The notes under the pieces are model-generated. The model saw only the letters and a program-made list of their open reading frames with translations, was not told where the DNA came from and did no database searches. A program made the translations under genes and the position numbers. DNA of 64,000 nt. It comes from Haplomitrium mnioides. Its lineage: Eukaryota; Marchantiophyta; Haplomitriopsida; Calobryales. Positions 1 through 11,845 of this stretch are shown here, piece by piece. Position 1 is the first letter of the stretch. Every line of letters begins with the position of its first letter. The DNA lies in contig JBNGIS010020367.1 of assembly GCA_049999725.1 (NCBI GenBank), positions 19,243 to 83,242 on the forward strand, written 5' to 3'.

Positions 1-23
1 TCCTCTAGTAGATTCTTTCCTTT

Positions 24-204
24 TTATCTCCTGCTAGGTTCACGTTCAGGCTTCTGGTCTGAAACTTTCTTTGATTTCTTCTTCTTGATATCGTTATGAT
101 GGGAGTGCTGATTCTTTCGATCCTTGGTGTCTTTCTTCCTCTTTTGCTCCTTTCTCTTCTTCTTCTTTTGGAACGTTTTGTCATCATCAGAGTTGTTGCT
201 ATCA
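24..204 (-). pseudogene. Lys-rich coding fragment, truncated by solo LTR
   Basis: A minus-strand frame rich in Lys, Arg, Asp and Ser stays open from the LTR border at 204 down to about 24. It has runs such as KKKKRKEQKRKK and an acidic stretch (SDDDK) near its start. The composition resembles the basic tails of plant retrotransposon Gag proteins, but no zinc knuckle or other motif is present. The solo LTR beginning at 205 appears to interrupt it. Identity is uncertain; it could equally be low-complexity sequence. Confidence 0.25.
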
Positions 205-1328
205 TGTGAGGGCATAAGATGGTTTTGTGAGAATTTTATTGTGTTTAGATCCTTGTTATAGACTAGGATGCATTGTTTAGAAGTTATTAAAAGAAACTTA
301 TATTTGATCGGTTTTCTTCTATATGTGTAGATTTGAGTATAGAGTAAATTTTGTTCTTATTAGAAATTTTTAGATGATATTTTATAGAAGTATATTCTAT
401 TACTTAGGTACCTAGTGAAAATTTATATAAGTGAAAAATGTCATATAAATCTTAAGCTATAATCGGTCAAAGTTACAAAAGTGATATGTACAAAAGTCAA
501 AATAGAAATTATCTAAAGAATAGAAAATAAAATTACTACTATATAGGTTTAAAATTCATTTTGCAAGATTTTCAGCCAAGTATAGTACAAGTAAATTGAA
601 TTAGTGTTAAGGATTTTATAAAGATTCGTCTGGAATAGACTGAAGAAGAGAAAAGTCAAACTTTTATTTGACTTATTCTTTGAAAGAATCTTGAAGGATC
701 ATCTTAGGAATTGTTTTTAGAGACAAGTGCAAGGCATAAAAGTATTGGATCAATTTTTGAGATTCTTTGACAAGAGAAGCTCCAAATAGGAAGCTTCTTC
801 TTGAAGAAGAAAACAAAAGGTCTAGATACTTTAGGAACATTTTTTGGATTTAATAAATCAAGAGATAATCACCATGAATTCTTTACCTATGGTGATAGAA
901 TATTTAGTTTTACTTTTAGTTATTATCTAGAATAGTATATAAAGAGGAGGAAGGGAGAGCAAATGACTTGAGCTTGTACTTGTTTTCATTTTAGACTTCA
1001 GACTTGGAAGTTGTGAGAGACCTTTGCAAAAGCGTTTGGAGGAGCTTGAAGAAGCTACTTTAAAGACTCATTGGAGGGCAAACACTTGAGGAGTGGTTTT
1101 CCATAGAGTGAGGAGTTTTTTTAGAGTAAGAGTGTTTTGAATGAGAGTATTTGGAGTAAAAAGTGGAGAATTTCTAATATATTTTGTATTGAGTATTTAT
1201 ACTTGGTAGACTTTGTAGAACTTGTTGTGTATTGATGATTGCAACCACACTTCAACCTACCTCTTATATTTAATAAACACTCAACATCAAAGTCATATGA
1301 CAAGAAACTGACAAAGCTGTTAGCTTCA
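205..1328 (+). repeat. Solo LTR of the Gyp-2 gypsy family
   Basis: This segment matches, in reverse orientation, the LTRs at 45621-46822 and 51873-53093. It begins TGTGAGGGCAT (Gyp-2 LTR start: TGTGAAGGCAT) and ends GTTAGCTTCA (Gyp-2: GTAGCTTCA). It shares internal blocks, including the tract equivalent to CAACATCAAAGTCA and the TATA region. No polypurine tract precedes it, and the sequence after 1328 is not the Gyp-2 primer-binding site, so it is best read as a solo LTR left by recombination between two LTRs. I could not find a convincing 5-bp target duplication (TATCA before, TAGTC after). Confidence 0.8.
936..943 (+). promoter_or_regulatory. TATA box of solo LTR
   Basis: TATATAAA followed by a GA-rich stretch, in the same place as the TATATAAG boxes of the two Gyp-2 LTRs. 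It is the probable core promoter at the U3/R border. Confidence 0.5.
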
Positions 1329-4300
1329 TAGTCCTAGTCTTCTTCACTTTTTGAGGTGGAGGCTGAGCTCACCTCTAATCCCTCCTTGTTGCTTCAATCA
1401 TCTAAAGAGTTGTCAAATTCATACTAAGTTTTTGCCATTATTCTTGGGTTAGTGATAGCGACTTTTAGGTGAGATTGAGCTGCACTTACATCAACCTCTA
1501 GGGTTTGGGGATCAACCTGCCATACCCATGTCCCTATCTCCCTGGGCAAGGCTACAAAAAATCAAGAAGTCAACATTATGTCCATGGCAAGAGGATTCAT
1601 CTTCTTTGCCATCTTCTTGAATCTTTGTAGGAATCTCCTCATCGACCTGACTTCAAGACTTCATATGTACACTACCTTGAAGGGGGATAATTACAATACT
1701 ACGATTAAGCACTCAACGCACTCTTCTACTCCTAAAAGTCTAAATAGGTCAACTACTCCTCACCCTTGCTCTACCTCCCACCACACCTCTCTTCCTACTC
1801 AAGAGAGTCTCTACAAAATATCAACACCTAAAATACAACATAAATAACAAAGCACCAGCAACCAGGGGACAATCCAACACCACCAAAATCACTCCTACGG
1901 TACTTTACACCTCTATCCTCCACTCACGTACCCTGTTTAGATAGTTTATCCACTTCCATTGCTAGAGTCTTGGATTTACTTCCACAAGCTCAGAAGAGAT
2001 ATTGTTTAACTTCTACCTCTGGAAGAAAGTCCCCTTGGCTGCTTGCCAACCCACTCTACCCAAAGCCCCGATTGGATCTTCCATGTAGTGGGGCACTAAC
2101 GGAACCCCTCCTCCCCTTGGCTCTCTTTGATTGTTAAACGAGCAACACCTTTAGAGGGTTTCTGGGATTAATTCTCTTACACAAACCAGAGCTTAGATGG
2201 CACCAGGTTCCTCCCTTGGCTACCTCTCACGAATTCCAAGCTGAAAGAATCCTCTTCTCCTCTAAGCATTGGTTCACATCCAAATTCTCATCTTACGTCA
2301 AGAATGGATACACTTGGATTGCTTGAGCCTCTAGAGTCTCTTGCTCAATGACTCTGATTTCCCCTCTAGTCCACCTCCACTCTTGATAGCCCTCCCACAC
2401 GAGTTCACCCGCTTCAAGTGGAGTGTCACTTGGATCCACTCCCCTATCCTCGCTTCTCTTCTTGCACTTGAATATCAACCTTTCACACCTCAAACCCATG
2501 CCATCTACACACCTTGCTTGTTCTTCCCTTCATTGTTTTCTTTTCATCCTGACCCTTTCTTGGAGATTCCTCCATCAGATGACAATGAGGCACACCCCGT
2601 CATTACTCAAATATTGTTCCAAAATGGCTATGATTCAGTGGCTAGTGGTAGCGCTGATCGTTGAGTTGATTTTTCCTCTTTGCAGCAAGACTCAATTCAT
2701 GCTCGGCTGATCCCTATAGCTTTAACAATCGTTAGTTGAAGGGCACCTACGTTCTATTCCCTCCTTGTCTTTTCTCCTCTTTTAGTGCTAGTCACTCAGG
2801 TGGTGGCACCTGTGCTGATTTTATGAAAAACGGTGATTAAACCCCCAATGGTCCACTTGGATAGAGCATACCCCAAAAGAAAGATCAGCTCGACCCAAAA
2901 AAGAAGATCGGCTTGACAAAAACAAAAGCTCAGCCCGATCAGAAAGGAACATCAGACTGACTTGATAAACCTAATCTAACCAGATAAGCGACGACATGCC
3001 TAATAAGCCTACAACGGACCTGATTAGCAGCGACAGACCTAAAAAGACGTTGTCCAATGGTGGCTTCCATGAGGAAGTTTGAACATTGCTTTTGATAGGT
3101 GAAGAACAACTCATACCAAAAGGACATCCAAACTTGATAGTTGACTTATTTTGATAGAGCGTCGCTCGATGTTGTTTTCTATGAGGAAGTTGGACCATCA
3201 TGTCTGATTGGAAAAGGACAAGTTGAAAAGTGAACTCCATAGATTGACTAGACCTCATAGAAATGACAAAACCCCAACAGAAGAGATTGGATGGAAAGGA
3301 CAATACCTTGCTGGAACTTGATCAAGCATGATGAGACCCTATGTTGTTCCCAACTTCCAGAGAATCTTGCATCCTTATTACTACATCATTTCCATCAATT
3401 CAACTTTCACTAACAACGCCTTCCCGACCTCTTTCTATCAAGCCAGGCTACAATCTCAATAGTTGAGAATAGAGGATGCAACACTCTGCATTGCCTCAAG
3501 CTCCCATTGTACCCTCCAGCCATCGATTCTGTTCATGCTCCCTTGGTCTTCATCCCTTGGTGACAAATCCTATCCTCATGATCTCGTTCTCATAGTAGTT
3601 CTCCTTTGTGTCCTACTGCAATGCATGTGGAGAGCCTCCTTTCCTCCCATCATCCTAATTCTGGTTTCTTCATTCCAATGCCCTCATTAATGAGTAGTCG
3701 AGTGCTCCCGTTCTTTAGATTTCTTATCTTGAGTACCATGGTGTCCCTAGGATGTCTTAGCACCCAAAAATAGACAACTTTCCTGGTGATGCTCCTAAAT
3801 TCACAAAATTCCTCTTAGAACCTAAAATCTTTGGCTAGCATTTCTTTTTAGATAGTTGTCTCTCTCATTAGTTTTCCTTCTGAATGGTTCGCTGTTCAGA
3901 TTGCTTTCCTTTCATACTTAGAATCTTGATTTTTTGTATATTTGTTAGCCATGTTTTTGGGGGTTTATTGTTTTTCCTTTTGTTGGGCTTTTGGACAACA
4001 TCCAATAGAAAGGTGAATGTAGCATGGTGTAGAATAGGCAACGAAGTGGTGATTGAGAATAATGAGAAGAGAGAAGTTACTACGAGGGAGCATGAAGGAT
4101 AGGCTCTAGATGAAAGAACGTCAAAAGTGGCACATTGGTCAAATGAGCCTAGTGCTGTAGGTCAAGAGGTTCTAAAAGATCCTTGGGCAGCCCCTTCTTC
4201 TCTTTTTTTCCATCTTCCTTGTTTTCTAGCTATCTTGAGTGCATGTTTCGGCTGGAGGCTACCCACACCTTCTACTCTTTATTCTCTTGGGGCACAATTG

Positions 4301-6893
4301 TATTGCTTCAGCCCTGCGGCTACAATGCACTCTTTTCTACTTCTATCGCTATCAACCCATTTCAAATTTACCTCTCATTTCTTGACTTTTTCCTAACCAA
4401 TGTGCCCTTAAAGTCAACTAATCAAACTAGTATCCACTATCATGCCCAACAACCACCACAAGAAGAAGGAGCCTGCAAGTGCACAAGGCAATCACAAGGT
4501 AAGTGAGAAAGTAGCAATACACAAATTACCACTAGATCAGAAGAAGAGCCAACATACTAACAAACAAGATCTACAAGTGTCTCTTTTGTTACAAACATGT
4601 GTAGGAGTCGCGTGAAGGCATAAAGAGGTAGAGCAGAGATAGCCAAGAAAAATTCTGCATGTATGAACCTAGATTATAGAAATAAAGTGAGGAAGAATAT
4701 ATGTTACTCAGCATATTGGTGACATTGTTGACATTTTAAGAGATTAGTATGCAAGAGGAAAATTATTGTCATGCATATTAGAAGGTATTGTCTCATAAAA
4801 ATAGGAATGATTACAAGAAGGAGACAAGGAAGGAATACAAGTGAAGGGAACTCCTTGAGGAAATCAACAACTTTTGGCATAGATCTCAGCAAAGGGCAGA
4901 ATGAGAAACAACAACAAGTGGCGCGAGCATGGCACATGATGGATGGTGAGGCTATGATGGTGCGGAGTCAACATTTCAATGGGGTGCTTGTGTGTAAATT
5001 GGTTGGTGATGAGATTTAATTTATGGACAACCAATTTAGTTGAATGATTGGCAGTTGACAAAGAATGCAAGAGGCATTAGCGAGTGAGAGATCGTGAGTC
5101 CCGAAGTGCTTACAAAAGACAAGAGGGGTTTTGGCTTGGGCTCGAAAGAGAATTTGTTGTGAAATAAGCAATTACAAGGAATGAGTATGGAACCTACAAC
5201 AAGGTGAGTCTGAGGAAGTGTGGGCTTTCTACTTGTGGAACCAGATGGCATTTAAAGACCCTTATGATTGCTAAATGCTTGTCCAAAGAAACTACAAACT
5301 TCATAAACCCTAATCTAGCTTTGCAAAGCAAGGCTTACTTAGTGATTGAATTACAAGCCTCTTCAAAGGACTACTGCACACCCTACAAGAAGAACTAGAG
5401 CACCGACCAAGTACATCAGATTAGTTAGCGAAAGGTTGGCAAAAACTAACACCAAACCTGAAAGCACAAACATTACCACTGATTAGTAAAGCATTCTAAT
5501 GATCAACCCTAGAGAGGAATACTAAAATATAGAAATGGAAAAGAAGACGAGGCGGGACTCAAAAAGAGTGAAATCAAGTGGCATAAGAAAAAGAGAAGGA
5601 TCATAATAAGACAAGAGTGACTTTGATCTAGTCAAATGAAGAAGGCAAGTCAAATACAAGCACACAAACGATCAACCCGAGTCACCATGAAAAACACAAA
5701 AGCACAAAACGACATGAGCATCATATGAAGAAAAGACCAAAAGCATAATCACGGGAGAAGCCACTCAAGCCTTTACATGTAGAGGGCATCATTGGAGGGA
5801 TAAGAAAAAATAAAACAAAGAAGGATTTGAACAAAGACTGACGACGGAAGTAAGAAAGAAAAACTTTAAAGAGAAGAAACATAGACAATGGTATAATTCA
5901 TTTACAAAACAAAGCTTTCTTCTTGCTTGAACTTGAAAAAAGAGCTCCAAAATCTATGCAGTGTTTTGGTTTGTTGGTTTTTGTGTCTTACAATTTCAAA
6001 CTCATTCTCTTGACTTGTAATCCACTCAGGTATTTTCCTCATGTTTTATTTTCCTAACAGTTAGTTACAATGAGCATATTGTCTATGTGTGCATAGAGTT
6101 TGTGCAACCAAACTTATTTCAAAATAACTTATTCTTATATATACTTCTTATGTTGACCTTCTACATTCCATCAATGATAATGCAAGTTTCTTGTAAATAC
6201 ATGTCATAATTTTTATTCTTTCCATCGATTTCGTGATATTCTTAGTTTTCATCAAAACTAAAAATATTGATTGATTTTAGATGATGAAATTGATTCTCTT
6301 TCAATCATGGTTGTTAAAGCATAAACAAATTAAACAAAAAAAACTCACGAAGTATTTTTTTTTCAAAAATGACCTCATTTTCTTTATTTTTTGAAGCAAA
6401 AAACTACATTTCTTCCTTAAAAAAAGTCTTTGTTTTGAGTAGCATGTTCTTGGTTCAAAGTAGTGGTTGTATGCATCAAAATTTTTGAAATTTTTTGATA
6501 TATGTGTTGAATCGTCCCTTGGAGAGTTAAATTGGTAGGTTTGGAACTTCCTCTTATGACCAACGCAAGATAGCGGAGGGGACACGATGAATGGATCCAA
6601 GAATGTGAATGAATGTGAAGCAGAGCACAGAGATAAGAGAACTAGGTTGAGGAGATCAGGCATTGTGACCAGAGAAATTAAGGAGCAACTATGAAGGATG
6701 GGCACTTGCTCTTCTATTTTGTGCAACAATCAGCCCATCATTGAGTCAGAGCCAATCCTAAAAAAGACTCACAAGGTGTCAAGTCTAGCAACACCAAGTA
6801 AAAGAATGAGGCACATGGAGAGGTACCAGCCCTCATGAGTGACTAAGGACCCAAAAATTGGTGAAACCTTATAAACTATTTGATATTAAAGTA
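1329..6893. other. No recognisable gene
   Basis: I see no transposon domain or convincing exon chain in these 5.5 kb. Open frames are short (at most 142 codons) and lack known motifs. A minus-strand frame at 2293-2499 is acidic and somewhat protein-like but has no neighbours that extend it. Around 5590-5870 the plus strand is GA-rich. The stretch before 6894 is the empty-site flank of Cop-A. Confidence 0.5.
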
Positions 6894-6898
6894 AAATA
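6894..6898. repeat. Target-site duplication of Cop-A, left
   Basis: AAATA directly before the TGTTGAGC LTR end. It is repeated exactly after the other LTR at 15102-15106. Confidence 0.8.
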
Positions 6899-7169
6899 TG
6901 TTGAGCATTAGGCCCATTATCTCATGCAATACAAATGAAGAATGTGGAAACATATGATGTACAAGCATGTGCAATCAAGCATCAACTCTTCTTCTCCTTC
7001 TCTACTTTCTCCTCAATGTCTCAATCTCATATATCTCATAAAGTACAAAGGTAATATGAATGTAAAGTATTATGCTAATCATATAGGATTAGTACTAACC
7101 CTAATCCTAATCATAGGTTAAGGACTAATGTTATATTAGCCTTATCATCTTACTAAATGTATTATAATA
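6899..7169 (-). repeat. 3' LTR of Cop-A
   Basis: 271 bp that align over their whole length with 14818-15101, starting TGTTGAGCATTAGGCCCATT on the plus strand. This is the 3' LTR because the polypurine tract adjoins its inner edge. A block of about 13 bp present in the other LTR (near 15034-15046) is absent here. Confidence 0.9.
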
Positions 7170-7182
7170 CTCCCCCTTTGTT
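7170..7182 (-). promoter_or_regulatory. Polypurine tract of Cop-A
   Basis: On the minus strand AACAAAGGGGGAG ends exactly at the LTR border, as expected for the plus-strand primer site of reverse transcription. Confidence 0.75.
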
Positions 7183-7843
7183 ATAACATGAGGAATGTTG
7201 TAACCACATATAAGATAGATATGAAACCAATGAAAAAATACCACCAACACACCAAAATAAATCCATATGAGATATAAATGTGTTGCTTCATTAAAACCCT
7301 CTCATACTCCAATGAGGGAAAGAGTACAACCACCATTTATTAATGGATATACAAGTCATATAGTGACCAAAAGAGAGAAGTAACAACAAGAAATCAGCTA
7401 TAGGCCAAATAGATAATTTGAAAATTATGATCATATGAAACTTAAAGAAGGTACTATGAGCAAAAAATAGAATATAAAGATATATCAGAGATAAAATTAA
7501 TGATGTTGACAAGATAATAAAAGAATAGTTGAGGAACTCATGACAATAAAGTCGATAATCTCCGTAAACCAATTAGATGACAAAAATGTTGATGTAGTGT
7601 CGGAGGTAAAGCCGTAGTAAATATATGGGCAATATTCTCCTCACTAGAGATAACCTGCACAAAAATAATGTCATCAAAGTGCTCATGAGTGAAGAAAAAC
7701 TTTGGAGCAATGTGTTTTATGAGTTTTCCTTTAATAAATCCATGTGAGACCTATTGTACACATCCCAAGTTATCTTTGAAAATTACCGTAGGGTCAGATA
7801 TACAAGGCAAACCAAAATGCAAATAAACATGATCAAGCATCTT

Positions 7844-8083
7844 TCATAGGTTTATGCACTCCCTACTAGCTTCATATAGAGCAATGATCTCTACATGGTT
7901 TGAGGATGTACAAGTCAAAGTTTGCTTTGTATTTTTCCATGATACAACTATAGAGCCATATAGGAATATATAACCAGTTTGGGTTTTAGCATCATGAGGA
8001 TCCAAAAGGTGTTCTGCATTTGCATAGCTAGTAAAGATTTGATCAATACCATTTGGGAAATATAGTTTCATGTCAATTGTGCC
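7844..8083 (-). pseudogene. pol: Cop-A RNase H fragment
   Basis: The minus-strand frame holds copia RNase H features: the 'YANAEH' segment in place of the usual Y-x-D-A-D, 'KTQTGYIFLYG' matching the KSTSGYVF-type block, 'VVSWKNTKQ', and 'NHVEIIALYEASRECI' matching the EAEYMA-type block with its catalytic Glu. The C-terminal part beyond about 7844 is no longer readable. Several catalytic Asp positions are altered, so it is not functional. Confidence 0.8.
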
Positions 8084-9400
8084 TTATAAGTATCTAAAAA
8101 TACATTTGATACCATTCCAATGGCTTATAGCAGGTTGTGAACTATGTCTTGCAAGCAAGTTCATAGCAAAGGAAATATCAGGACGGGTTTGATTTCCTAT
8201 AGTGGAGAGATATGGTATCTTAGATCCTAGGATAAGCTCTATGTCTTTCGGCTTTCGAAAAATATCTTTGTCTCTTTCTAGTGATCTTATCTCCATAGGG
8301 AATGTGACTGGATGAGATTTATCCATATTGAATTGTTTAAGGATTTTTTTAGTATAAGTATTCTGATGCATCAATATGTCATCATCGAGATACTCAAATT
8401 GTAATCCTAAACAATACTTGGTCTTATCAATATTCTTCATATCAAAAGTCTTCTTAAGCATAGAAATAGTCTGCTCAAGAAAGGATTGGTGACCAAAAAG
8501 GTTTATATCATCAATATATAGTGCGAGAATTATATATTCCTTGTCAACATTCTTGATGAATAAACTTGGTGCAATGTCATCAAAGTAAAAACCAATGGCT
8601 ATCATCTCCTCATGAAATCTATGATACCATATTCGACCACTTTGTTTAAGACTATAATAAGATTAAAGGATCTCGAATGCAAATCCACCCTTGGTCATAG
8701 GCATCGATTGATGTTGAGGGGGGACAATAGGTCTTTTCTCCTTAGAGTGCATCTCATGGACTATATGTCTTAACCCAATACTACCACCACTAGTTGTAAT
8801 GATGGTCATTGGTAAAGAGGTAGATGGGTTGCTAAATGGTTTACGCTTAGTGACATTTTCCCCCTGAATATGATAGATATTCCTTACAATAAGCTTTGGA
8901 GGAGCTTTTAAAAAGATCTAGATATCTCAAAGCTTGTATAGATATGTTGTCACAACATCCATCTAATGTGTAATGAGCTCATGTCCTAGGGAAAAGCCTA
9001 CTAAGAACCGGTTTATGATAAAATCTATAACTAGTGTATATGTGAGATCATAGTGTCTCCCTGGTATCTTTGAATAGCCTTTGGCTACAAGGCATACCTT
9101 ATATGACAATTTTGCCTTTTTCATTTCGCTTCTTCACAAAGATCCACCTATATCTGATTAGATTAACATCAGATGGAACAAGGCCTAAAGGTCAAAATAC
9201 CTTCCTATGTATCATGGAATCAAGTTTTGAATCCATTACCTTTTTCCACTCTATCCGATCAGAACTGTCCATAGCTTCTTTGACAGATTTGGGATCAGGT
9301 GGTTTTTTGGATATAGTCTGTGAAACTAGGAGTGTGAAACGGTCATCGACATCTATACTCTCTCGTTGCTATATAGCCTCTGTATCCATATAGTGGATCA
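8084..9400 (-). pseudogene. pol: Cop-A reverse transcriptase, broken
   Basis: A 173-codon open stretch (8605-8084) contains the polymerase signature YIDD at about 8518-8507, followed by 'KYCLGLQFEY' and 'YLSTIGNQTRPDISFAMN', both standard copia blocks. The N-terminal half is recognisable up to about 9300, with 'EAMDSSDRIEWKKVMDSKL' and 'YRWIFVKKRNEKGKIV', but carries at least two stop codons and frame changes between 8605 and 9250. It would have copied the element RNA into cDNA. The YIDD motif itself is kept. Confidence 0.9.
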
Positions 9401-9488
9401 AGATCTCTTCATTATGTGAGTATTCCAATAAGGAAATAGTTGATTGAGATAATAAAGGTGTAGACAAAGATGTTGTCATGACATCAGC

Positions 9489-10600
9489 TCAGAATGTAGT
9501 TTTCTTAGTCAAAACGTTTTTCCCATGTTGAGAGTCTTTTGAGCCAAAATGATGTTCTCTCTTTTGCCTTGGTACTTGGTTGATTGCCGGTTTTGAAATA
9601 TCCTTAATTCTTGGAGGAGTATTCACCACAAGAATATGTGATCTAGTTACTTTTGCAATTTCATTAAAAGAATCTATCAATTGTTTTACTATTTTAGTCA
9701 CGTGAAGAAGTCTCTTGACTTCATCCTCACCTTTCCTTGTTCTTTGATCTATCCATATAGAGGACATATTCTCCCATTAGAGTTTTTTTTAGTAATGAAG
9801 AATTTTTATCTTCAAAAAGAGATAGAAATATATCTTTATAGAAACGACAATCGGCTAATCTGGCTTGAAACACATCAAGTGTGGATGGTTCCAAATAGTG
9901 TATAATAGATGGTGAGTCATATCCCACATAAATGCTTTTTTGCCTCTCAGATCCCATAGTTCTTTCGGACTCATAATTGGAATTAAGACTTGACAACTGA
10001 AAACTTCCAAATGGGATTAGTCTAGCATCTCACCATAGGCAAGTTGGTGAGGTGATGGTGAATTAAAAGCTGATGGTCAATATTTTGATAATGAAGTAGC
10101 ATGTAGTACTACATGACCCCATGCAGAAACCGGTAAATTGGTCTACATTAACATAGGTCTAGCAATCATTTTAATGTTGCATATAATTGTTTTGGCTATT
10201 CCATTTTGAAAATGAACATGTGCTACATAGTATTGGATATCTATATCTATAGTCATGCAAAAGTCATCAAAAGTTTTGGATGTAAACTCCTTTGCAATGT
10301 CAACTCATAGGACTTTTATTGGACTTTTATTGGACTTTCAATTTGAGAATGTGTGCCAATATCCTTGGGAAGACAAGATTATAGGTTGATAGTAATGATA
10401 TTTGTGACCATTTTGTGGAAGCTTAGATGATCACCAAGAAGTACCAAAAGGGTCCACTAGGTGGATCAATACGAACACAAACATCTGGGTGCATTCTCTC
10501 AAGGAACTTTGGAATTTCCAGAATTGTCTTGGAAATCATTGGACGTATGGCCAGTGTGCCTTGAGAATGAGTTGCAGTGGAAATATGATAGTTGCTGGTC
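9489..10600 (-). pseudogene. pol: Cop-A integrase, broken
   Basis: The core is recognisable near 10330-10100 with 'FTSKTFDDFCMTIDID' and 'AHVHFQNGIAKTI'. The latter corresponds to the HTQNGLAE block whose catalytic Glu appears as Lys here. It continues through 'NLPVSAWGHVVLHA' and then the C-terminal block 'GSERQKSIYVGYDSPSII' and 'FQARLADCRFYKDIF' (9996-9727). Stop codons occur between these blocks. A short imperfect triplication of GGACTTTTATT sits at about 10309-10335. Confidence 0.88.
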
Positions 10601-10949
10601 CGATATGTGTGACAGTCCCTTATGGCAATTTGATAGTTGGTGGTCTTTTTTCTTCTTCAATCTGATTACTACCCATGATAGTAGTCACCTTTCGTTGTGA
10701 GGGTGTCAGCTTGGTAAAATAGGACGTGCATTTTTTAAAATTATGAGTATTGCCACTACCCATAATAGAGGTATGGATGTCATCAAGAAGACGTGTAGAA
10801 TTTGTACACTGAATCATGTTCGTTTCTGGGATATTCATATCCTCTTTCTTATCAATATAATTGCTAAGCTTATCGATCTGTTCCATAAAGACCCCATGAT
10901 TCTCTGTTGCAGCTTTTTGGCTTTTGTTTGTAGCGTAGAATGCAACCAA
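10601..10949 (-). pseudogene. pol: Cop-A protease region, broken
   Basis: The minus-strand frame contains 'IMGSGNTHNF', which takes the place of the copia D-S-G-A-T-x-H-M active site. The Asp is replaced by Gly, so the protease would be dead. 'SYFTKLTPSQRKVTTIMGSNQ' follows as in the family. Upstream in the same frame the sequence joins the Gag zinc-knuckle segment without a gap. Confidence 0.75.
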
Positions 10950-11845
10950 ATGTGCTAGGATTCTGGAAACTTTAGTAGTATGCTTGATGGTCCCACATCT
11001 GCTGCAAACAATCGATCCTCATGTGTTGCTTGAGGATGGCTGGTTTCTATTATTGAATGTATTTCTGACTCTTCTTCTTCCTCTTTGATAGAAAAGTATA
11101 AAGTTTCCCCTCCCCCTTCCTCTACCCTGAATTGCTGATTCCTGCCATTCATAGGAGCTTTACCTCTTTCAAAATTATGTCTGAAGGAACCATAGCTAGC
11201 CCTTGTTCTAAACCTCCCTGTGTTGTTTTTAGGCTTGGAATAATAAGCTTCAGGTGTAGGATTTTGCAGTAGAGTACTTGGGGGTCTTACTTTGGAATTC
11301 TTCATCAGCAAATCTTGATGTTTCTCTGCTAATAGTAAATAGGCTATGAGTTTATATTAAGTAGAGAAATTCATGTTTATATACTGTGCAGACAGAATCA
11401 TGTTGGTTGTGTGAAACATTGATAATGTTTTCTCAATTTGTTTCTCCTAAGAAACTAGATGTCCACATAATATCAGCTAAGATGTTATTCTGAACAATTC
11501 ACTGTTATATTTGGAAATAGAAGAAAAATCTTGAACTCTTAGATTGACCCAATTATGCCTTGCTTTAGGCAGATGGATTGTTTTTGTGTGGTCAAATCTT
11601 TCTTTCAAGTTATCCCAGAGAATTCGAGGATCACTCTCATTGAGATACTGAATTTTGAGAGAATTAGAGAGATGGTGCCTCAGGTAGACTAAAGCCTAGG
11701 CTTTTTGTTGTAATGTTATGTCCTCATCTATCAGGATTGTGGTCTGCAATCCCATAGAAACTTGATGGGTTGCTGCATCCACTGACTAGGAGAGATAGTT
11801 GTCTCCTTCAATGGTCAACTATTTAAAGTTTAATTTTTCCATTTT
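10950..11845 (-). pseudogene. gag: Cop-A Gag, broken
   Basis: The N-terminal part (about 11845-11430) reads 'EKLNFK', 'IEGDNYLS', 'ESDPRILWDNLKERFDHTKT' and 'KARHNWVNLRVQDF', the hallmark blocks of plant copia Gag. The C-terminal part (11311-10955) is basic and Gly/Arg-rich, with an acidic run EEEEESE. A degenerate zinc knuckle reads CSRCGTIKHTTKV; the last Cys is missing. Stop codons interrupt the N-terminal half. The start is placed at the ATG near 11840. Confidence 0.85.

Noticed and set aside
6301-6729. 142-codon minus-strand frame
   Set aside because: The longest frame in its region but with no motif, a Phe/Leu/Lys composition typical of AT-rich non-coding DNA, and no adjoining exons.
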